A stretch of DNA of 38,747 bases from positions 1 to 38,747 of the forward strand of contig NZ_ASJB01000041.1 of assembly GCF_000478275.1 (NCBI RefSeq), given 5' to 3'. A program made the position numbers and the translations under genes. A model generated the notes under the pieces. It did not search any database. It was not told the origin of the DNA and was given only the letters and a program-made list of their open reading frames with translations. The DNA is from Amycolatopsis orientalis DSM 40040 = KCTC 9412. Its GTDB lineage: Bacteria; Actinomycetota; Actinomycetes; Mycobacteriales; Pseudonocardiaceae. Of this stretch, positions 34,503 to 38,747 are shown piece by piece. Position 1 is the first letter of the stretch. Each line of letters begins with the position of its first letter.

Positions 34503-36176
34503 GTGAACGTCTCCGACCTCGCGGGCAAGCTCCGCGATCTTCGGTTCGACGGCTACACCGACACCGGGATCGCGACCGAGATCGAGCGCTTCCGCAGCGG
34601 CGACGGCACCGGCAGCATCGGCATCGCCGTCGACGCGCTGAAGTCCGTCGCGTCCGCGCTCGCCGACACCGACAAGACGCTGCGCGACGAGCTGGGCAAG
34701 CTCGGCGTGGAATGGCAGAGCGAGGCGGGTGGCGCCGCCGGTCAGGTGTTCACCGAGCAGGCGGGCTTCTCCCAGGACGCGAATTCGAAGGTTTCGCATT
34801 CCGCCGAGATGATCTTCGCCCAGGGTGAGGCCTTCAACCGGACCCTGCACAAGCTCCCGGATCCGGAAGTGGTCCGGAAGGGCGCGGGCGGCTTGACCCT
34901 CGGCGACGTCGTGCTGAGCCTCATCGGCTTCGAGACGGACCACGCCAAGAGCGTCAGCGCGGCGAACAACGCGCGGGCGCAGGCGCAGGAGGCGTTGAAC
35001 GACTACGCCAAGACCAGTGGCGAGAACCTGCTGACGACCGACACGCTGGCCGACCCGCAGGCGATGAACCTCACCCAGACCACGACCGCGGCCGGGGTCG
35101 GCGGCGGGGCAGGCCCGCTCGACCTGGCGGGCACGGCCACCGAGCTGACCCCGGACGGCAGTGTGCGGCCCGCGTCGGCAGCCGTCGAGTCGAAGTACGT
35201 GCCGCCGGTCGCGCAGCCCGTCAGCAACCCGAAGGCGCCGTCGTACGACGCGCCGACCCCGGCCTACGGTGTCGCCGTCGGCGGAGGCGGTGTCTCCAGG
35301 AAGACCGGTGCTTCGCTGCCCAACACCGGTGCGACCGCTCCGGCGGCCGCCGCGCCGACGACGCCGTCCGGCACGTCCAGGCCCGCCCCGGCGCCCGGCA
35401 GCGGCTGGGTGACGCCGAACCGGCCCGCGCCGCAGCCCGAACAGAGCAGGCCGTCGTACCCGATCACCGGCTCGCCCGGTTCCCCGTTCATCCCACCGGG
35501 TGCGCCGAACCTGCCCCCGGGTTCCCCGAACGTCCCGCCGGGCCAGTCCACCGGCAGCCTGCCGCCGAGCAGCAGCTCGACGTCGGCGCAACCACTGGGC
35601 AAGTCGTTCGGCCCCGGCCCCGGCATCGACGGCGCCCTCGGCAAGGGCCCCGGTTCCAGCTCGGGCCCCGGCGTCTTCGGTGGCGTCGGCGGTGGCCAGG
35701 GCGGCGGCGACCAGGCGCTCGGCAAAGGCCGCTCGGTCGGCGCCGGACCGCAGGCGCCACTGGCGGGCGGCAACGAGTCGGGCCGCGGCTTCCCCGCCGT
35801 CCCGAAGGTCACCGGCCCGGCCGCGGGCGACCTGGGTGCCGGTGCCGCCGCGCTCGGCGCCGGTGTCGCGGGTGGCGCGCTGAGCGGGGACAAGGAACGC
35901 GACCGCCGTCCCCGTCAGGAAGGCGGCGGCAAGCCGACCCGTCAGCTGCCGATCGGCGAGCTTCCCGAAGAGGAGGCGATGCGGCGCTCCGAGAAGATCG
36001 GCGCGAAGCAGCCGAAGGCCGAGTCGAAGTTCATGGAGCGCGCGGCCACCCAGGACGTGGAAGAGGACGCGGAGCACATCCGCCGCTTCGGCGTCGACGA
36101 CAAGGATCTGTTCACCGACGAGCGCATGGTGTCGCCCGACGTGATCGGTGACCACGGCAACCGGGAAGCGCGCTGA
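34503..36176 (+). CDS. PPE-like T7SS substrate candidate with Pro/Gly-rich linker
   Basis: A 557-residue protein. The N-terminal 190 residues are helical with a WQSEAG turn (Trp71), as in WXG100/PPE domains, and TEIERFRSGDGTGSI precedes it. Residues about 190-460 are a Pro-, Gly-, Ala- and Ser-rich low-complexity linker with many Pro-Gly repeats (GAPNLPPGSPNVPPG), and the last 100 residues are charged (RQLPIGELPEEEAMRRS). It probably is exported through, or works at, a type VII system. GTG 34503 is preceded by GGGAGGG. EspG follows 4 nt after the stop, so they are cotranscribed and EspG may chaperone this protein; that is inference from mycobacteria. Confidence 0.82.
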   Translation: MNVSDLAGKLRDLRFDGYTDTGIATEIERFRSGDGTGSIGIAVDALKSVASALADTDKTLRDELGKLGVEWQSEAGGAAGQVFTEQAGFSQDANSKVSHSAEMIFAQGEAFNRTLHKLPDPEVVRKGAGGLTLGDVVLSLIGFETDHAKSVSAANNARAQAQEALNDYAKTSGENLLTTDTLADPQAMNLTQTTTAAGVGGGAGPLDLAGTATELTPDGSVRPASAAVESKYVPPVAQPVSNPKAPSYDAPTPAYGVAVGGGGVSRKTGASLPNTGATAPAAAAPTTPSGTSRPAPAPGSGWVTPNRPAPQPEQSRPSYPITGSPGSPFIPPGAPNLPPGSPNVPPGQSTGSLPPSSSSTSAQPLGKSFGPGPGIDGALGKGPGSSSGPGVFGGVGGGQGGGDQALGKGRSVGAGPQAPLAGGNESGRGFPAVPKVTGPAAGDLGAGAAALGAGVAGGALSGDKERDRRPRQEGGGKPTRQLPIGELPEEEAMRRSEKIGAKQPKAESKFMERAATQDVEEDAEHIRRFGVDDKDLFTDERMVSPDVIGDHGNREAR

Positions 36177-36180
36177 ACCT

Positions 36181-36951
36181 GTGCCGAACGACACCGGCAG
36201 CCTGGTGCTGTCCGCACTCGAGTTCGAGATGCTCTGGGAAGCCGAACGGCTGCCCCGCCGCCATGTCTCCCTGGACGTGCCAAGTCCGGGAACGACCCAT
36301 ACGGAGCGGGCGGCCCTGATCGAAGAGGCATGGGAATCCCTGCGCGGGCGAGGCCTCGCGCGGGGGTACCAGGCGTCCGGCGAGCTGGTCGACATGCTGA
36401 ACCTGTTCGCGCACCCCCGGTTCGCGATCGACGTCTGGGTGTGGACCGATCGGGAGATCAAGGGCCAGGCCGTCAGCGTCGGCAACCAGGCCCTGCTCGG
36501 CGTCGTGGACTCCGGCCAGGTCTGGCTGATCCCCGCCCGCGAAGGCGCTCTCGCCGAGGCGGCCGTCTCCGTCGCGGGCGATCTCGGCCCAGGCGTCGGG
36601 CAGTCGATCAGCATCCCGCACGACGTCCTCCGCGACGCCGACGCCGCCGCCCGCGGCGACGCGAAAGCACTGGTCACCGCCCTGGAAGACCTGGACGTCC
36701 CGCTTTGGCAGGCCCAGGAGGTGGCAGGCATGCTGCTCGGCCAGGAGGCCCGTGGCCAGTTCGGCGTCGAACGCGCGGGCCGGGACGGCCGCCCGCGCCG
36801 CGCGGACAGCGTGGTCGCCTTCTACGACACGGACTCCGGTCGGTACCTGTTCCAGATCGCGCGGAACCGCGACGGCCGGGATTGGGCGACCATCACCCCG
36901 GCGGACAATCAGCTGCTGGCGACGCGGATCCGGGAAGTCGCCGATTTCTGA
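36181..36951 (+). CDS. ESX secretion-associated protein, EspG family
   Basis: A 256-residue cytoplasmic chaperone of the EspG family (PF14011). LVLSALEFEMLWEAERL (about 6-22), VPSPGTTHTERAALIEEAWESL and the C-terminal FYDTDSGRYLFQIARN match the family well. In mycobacteria EspG binds the tip of PE-PPE dimers and delivers them to the ESX channel. Here a PE-like and a PPE-like gene lie immediately upstream. GTG 36181 is 4 nt after the previous stop. Length is slightly shorter than the mycobacterial members. Confidence 0.92.
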   Translation: MPNDTGSLVLSALEFEMLWEAERLPRRHVSLDVPSPGTTHTERAALIEEAWESLRGRGLARGYQASGELVDMLNLFAHPRFAIDVWVWTDREIKGQAVSVGNQALLGVVDSGQVWLIPAREGALAEAAVSVAGDLGPGVGQSISIPHDVLRDADAAARGDAKALVTALEDLDVPLWQAQEVAGMLLGQEARGQFGVERAGRDGRPRRADSVVAFYDTDSGRYLFQIARNRDGRDWATITPADNQLLATRIREVADF

Positions 36952-37118
36952 CTTGCCCGATTCAACCGTTTCGTGAACTCGATATCGGCGGGGTGGAACT
37001 TGGCGTGGATGCGCACACGGCCCGCTGCGGAGGTCTTAAAGTGTGCGCGGGAACCGTCCTGATCGGCCGCGCGTCTGATCGGGCGGATACGAGTTTTCCG
37101 TGAAGGGGATGACGAACC

Positions 37119-37430
37119 GTGCCTGTGTACGACCCGGATTCCATGGGGATCGCCGCCGGTCAGGTGGAGAAGCTCAAGGACGAGTTCGAGAAGACCAAAA
37201 AAGGCGTCACCGGGATGGATGACGAGAAGGAAAGCCCCTTCGGCGGAGTGGACGAACACGGCGACGCGCACGGCGCGGTCGGCAAGTTCAAACAAGGTGT
37301 CCACAACGAATTCGATTCGGCCGGTCAGCTGATGGAGGCCACGGCCTTCGTGCTGCGAAAGGCGGCAGGGCTGATCAAGGAGACCGAAGCGGTCCACGTG
37401 GACAACCTGAAGGTGCACGGGGACCTGTGA
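37119..37430 (+). CDS. Small EspC-like/T7SS-type helical protein
   Basis: A 103-residue hydrophilic, acidic and helical protein. It has a central Gly/Asp-rich turn (ESPFGGVDEHGDAHGAV) between two helices and a C-terminal helix TAFVLRKAAGLIKETEAVHV reminiscent of the EspC family end, though the usual Tyr is absent. No WXG motif. GTG 37119 follows AAGGGGATG by about seven bases. It sits between EspG and the WXG-transglycosylase, after a 167-nt gap that may hold a second promoter. Probably a partner of the following protein. Confidence 0.7.
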   Translation: MPVYDPDSMGIAAGQVEKLKDEFEKTKKGVTGMDDEKESPFGGVDEHGDAHGAVGKFKQGVHNEFDSAGQLMEATAFVLRKAAGLIKETEAVHVDNLKVHGDL

Positions 37431-37474
37431 GAACTCGCCAGGCCTGGGGGCCGGAAACCAAGGGGGCTTGAGCA

Positions 37475-38596
37475 GTGGCTTTGAACGGTGTCGGCGCCGG
37501 CACGCCGGACGGCTGGGGTGAACTCGTCAAGAAGGCCGACCAGGTCGCCAAGGTGAACCTCGACGCCATCCACAACGCTTCGGTGCAGTTCAAGACGGCG
37601 GCCGACAACGCGGGCGACCACAGCGCGGCCTTGACCCGATCGACCGACGCCCTCAACGGCGGCGTCTGGAGCGGCCCGGCCGCGGACGCCTTCTTCGAGT
37701 ACGTCAGGTCCATCACCAAGGCCGGACAGAACGTCGAGGCACAGCTGGGCAAGGTCGTGGACGACCTCGATCGCGTCCACACCGACCTCGGCAACATCAA
37801 AACCCAGGTCGCGGACGCCTACAAGGGCGCCGAAGAGCAGGTCAACGCCATCAACACCAAGGCGCAGGCCGCCGCCGACGCCGCGAAGAACGCGGCCGCG
37901 CAGGCCGAGAAGGATCACAAGCCGGCGCCGAGTCCTTCGGCCGCCGAGATCATCCAGAAGGCCAAGACCGAGATCAACACGGTCACCAGCACCGCCGACA
38001 CCCGGGTCAAGGGCCTGCTCGATCAGGCCAACCAGATGATCCAGAAGTCCCAGGAGCTGATGAAGAAGGACATCGAGGGCGGCTACTCGAAGGTCCCGAT
38101 GCCCGGCAAGGACGGCACCGTCCCCAAACGCACCGGCGGTCTCCACGCCGGAGGTGGCGGCGGTGGAGGAGGCGGCGGCGGTGGCGGTGGGGGCGGCGGC
38201 CTCGGGCCGAGCGGTGGCCCGCCGTCGACGACGCCGCCGGGCAACGTCCAGCAATGGATCCAGGAAGCCATCAAGATCCTGCAGGCGGCCGGGATCCCGG
38301 TGACCGACGCGGACATCCAGAAGATCTGGACGATCATCGAGAAGGAGTCCGGCGGTAATCCCAACGCCATCAACAACTGGGACTCCAACGCGGCGAAGGG
38401 CACTCCGTCGAAGGGCCTGATGCAGTGCATCGACCCGACCTTCAACGCGCACAAGCTGCCGGGGCACGACGACATCTACAATCCGGTCGACAACATCATC
38501 GCGGGTGTCCGGTACACGTTCTCGCGCTACGGCGGGTTCGACGGCCACCCCGGGCTGAAGTCCATGGCCGGTGGCGGCGGATACCAGGGCTACTGA
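37475..38596 (+). CDS. WXG100-like domain fused to a lytic transglycosylase
   Basis: A 373-residue protein. Residues about 1-125 are two helices with the WXG turn at Trp65-Ser-Gly67 (GGVWSGPAADAFFEY) and export motif YKGAE at 116-120. An Ala-rich helix runs to about 160, then a charged linker and a run of 17 Gly near 229-245. The C-terminal 110 residues are an SLT-type transglycosylase fold: IWTIIEKESGGNPNAINNW with catalytic Glu291 and SKGLMQCIDPTFNAH. It would cut cell-wall peptidoglycan after export by a type VII system. GTG 37475 follows AAGGGGG by eight bases. Closed by a 57-nt palindrome. Confidence 0.9.
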   Translation: MALNGVGAGTPDGWGELVKKADQVAKVNLDAIHNASVQFKTAADNAGDHSAALTRSTDALNGGVWSGPAADAFFEYVRSITKAGQNVEAQLGKVVDDLDRVHTDLGNIKTQVADAYKGAEEQVNAINTKAQAAADAAKNAAAQAEKDHKPAPSPSAAEIIQKAKTEINTVTSTADTRVKGLLDQANQMIQKSQELMKKDIEGGYSKVPMPGKDGTVPKRTGGLHAGGGGGGGGGGGGGGGGGLGPSGGPPSTTPPGNVQQWIQEAIKILQAAGIPVTDADIQKIWTIIEKESGGNPNAINNWDSNAAKGTPSKGLMQCIDPTFNAHKLPGHDDIYNPVDNIIAGVRYTFSRYGGFDGHPGLKSMAGGGGYQGY

Positions 38597-38658
38597 TCGC
38601 GTCGTGAGTGGTAATGACTTAGGTACCTGCTCGTAGCCTGCGGCTTTGCTCGCGGTGA

Positions 38659-38715
38659 AGTACATGATGGCCCCCTTCCTTGCGCCTGGCGCAAGGAAGG
38701 GGGCCATCATGTACT
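38659..38715. terminator. Near-perfect 57-nt palindrome (family 1), terminator
   Basis: 28-bp arms 38659-38686 and 38688-38715 pair perfectly with a single central base; the arm includes ATGATGGCCCCCTTCC. It lies 62 nt past the transglycosylase stop. Its inner TTGCGCC.GGCGCAA matches the loop region of the hairpin at 11469. It is one of the strongest hairpins in the window. Confidence 0.75.
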
Positions 38716-38747
38716 GGGGAAGGTGTGAAGGTCGAGTTTCCTCGGCT

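Overview
The window is high-GC actinomycete DNA. It most likely comes from Amycolatopsis or a close relative in the Pseudonocardiaceae. Evidence seen: strong third-position GC bias, frequent GTG starts, a DasR-type operator at nagA, several predicted F420/flavin-dependent oxidoreductases, an EspG-like and WXG100-like type VII secretion gene set, and long intergenic palindromes that recur through the window. The genus is inference; no database was searched.

Layout. 1-3600: dedA, a tail-anchored hypothetical protein behind nagA, a SigE-family ECF sigma factor and a divergent YciI protein. 3600-8400: two minus-strand oxidation operons. The first is Baeyer-Villiger-type monooxygenase, then a predicted diiron PF10118 protein, then a ferredoxin-type reductase, joined by two 4-nt ATGA overlaps. 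The second is an SDR dehydrogenase followed by a PPOX-type F420 enzyme. 8500-11450: aldo-keto reductase, LLM oxidoreductase and class II fructose-bisphosphate aldolase. 11500-24000: a polytopic membrane protein, a tiny membrane ORF, DUF3151, a secreted LIP-family lipase with a divergent TetR regulator, a membrane diguanylate cyclase, an MFS transporter, an SsuD-like LLM monooxygenase, an FAD/NAD(P)-binding protein, a GT1 glycosyltransferase and a secreted HNH nuclease. 24180-33400: a conserved protein divergent from purA, OsmC with a divergent LLM enzyme, an AAHS-type MFS transporter, an APC amino-acid permease, a secreted glycerophosphodiesterase and purD.

33500-38600 is a coherent type VII (ESX) accessory island: a PE-like helical protein with a YxxxD motif, a DUF3558 lipoprotein, a PPE-like protein with a long Pro/Gly linker, an EspG-like chaperone, an EspC-like small protein, and a WXG100-like domain fused through poly-Gly to a lytic transglycosylase. 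No EccC ATPase or other secretion-channel gene is in the window, so these look like substrates plus their chaperone.

The dedA, fba, DUF3151 and purA set, with a conserved gene divergent from purA, resembles the Mycobacterium tuberculosis Rv0357c-Rv0364 neighbourhood as I recall it. Here it is stretched by about 10 kb of accessory genes between DUF3151 and purA.

The most striking non-gene feature is a set of twelve long, mostly perfect inverted repeats at gene ends. They fall into two sequence families. One has three almost identical copies that differ only in the loop.
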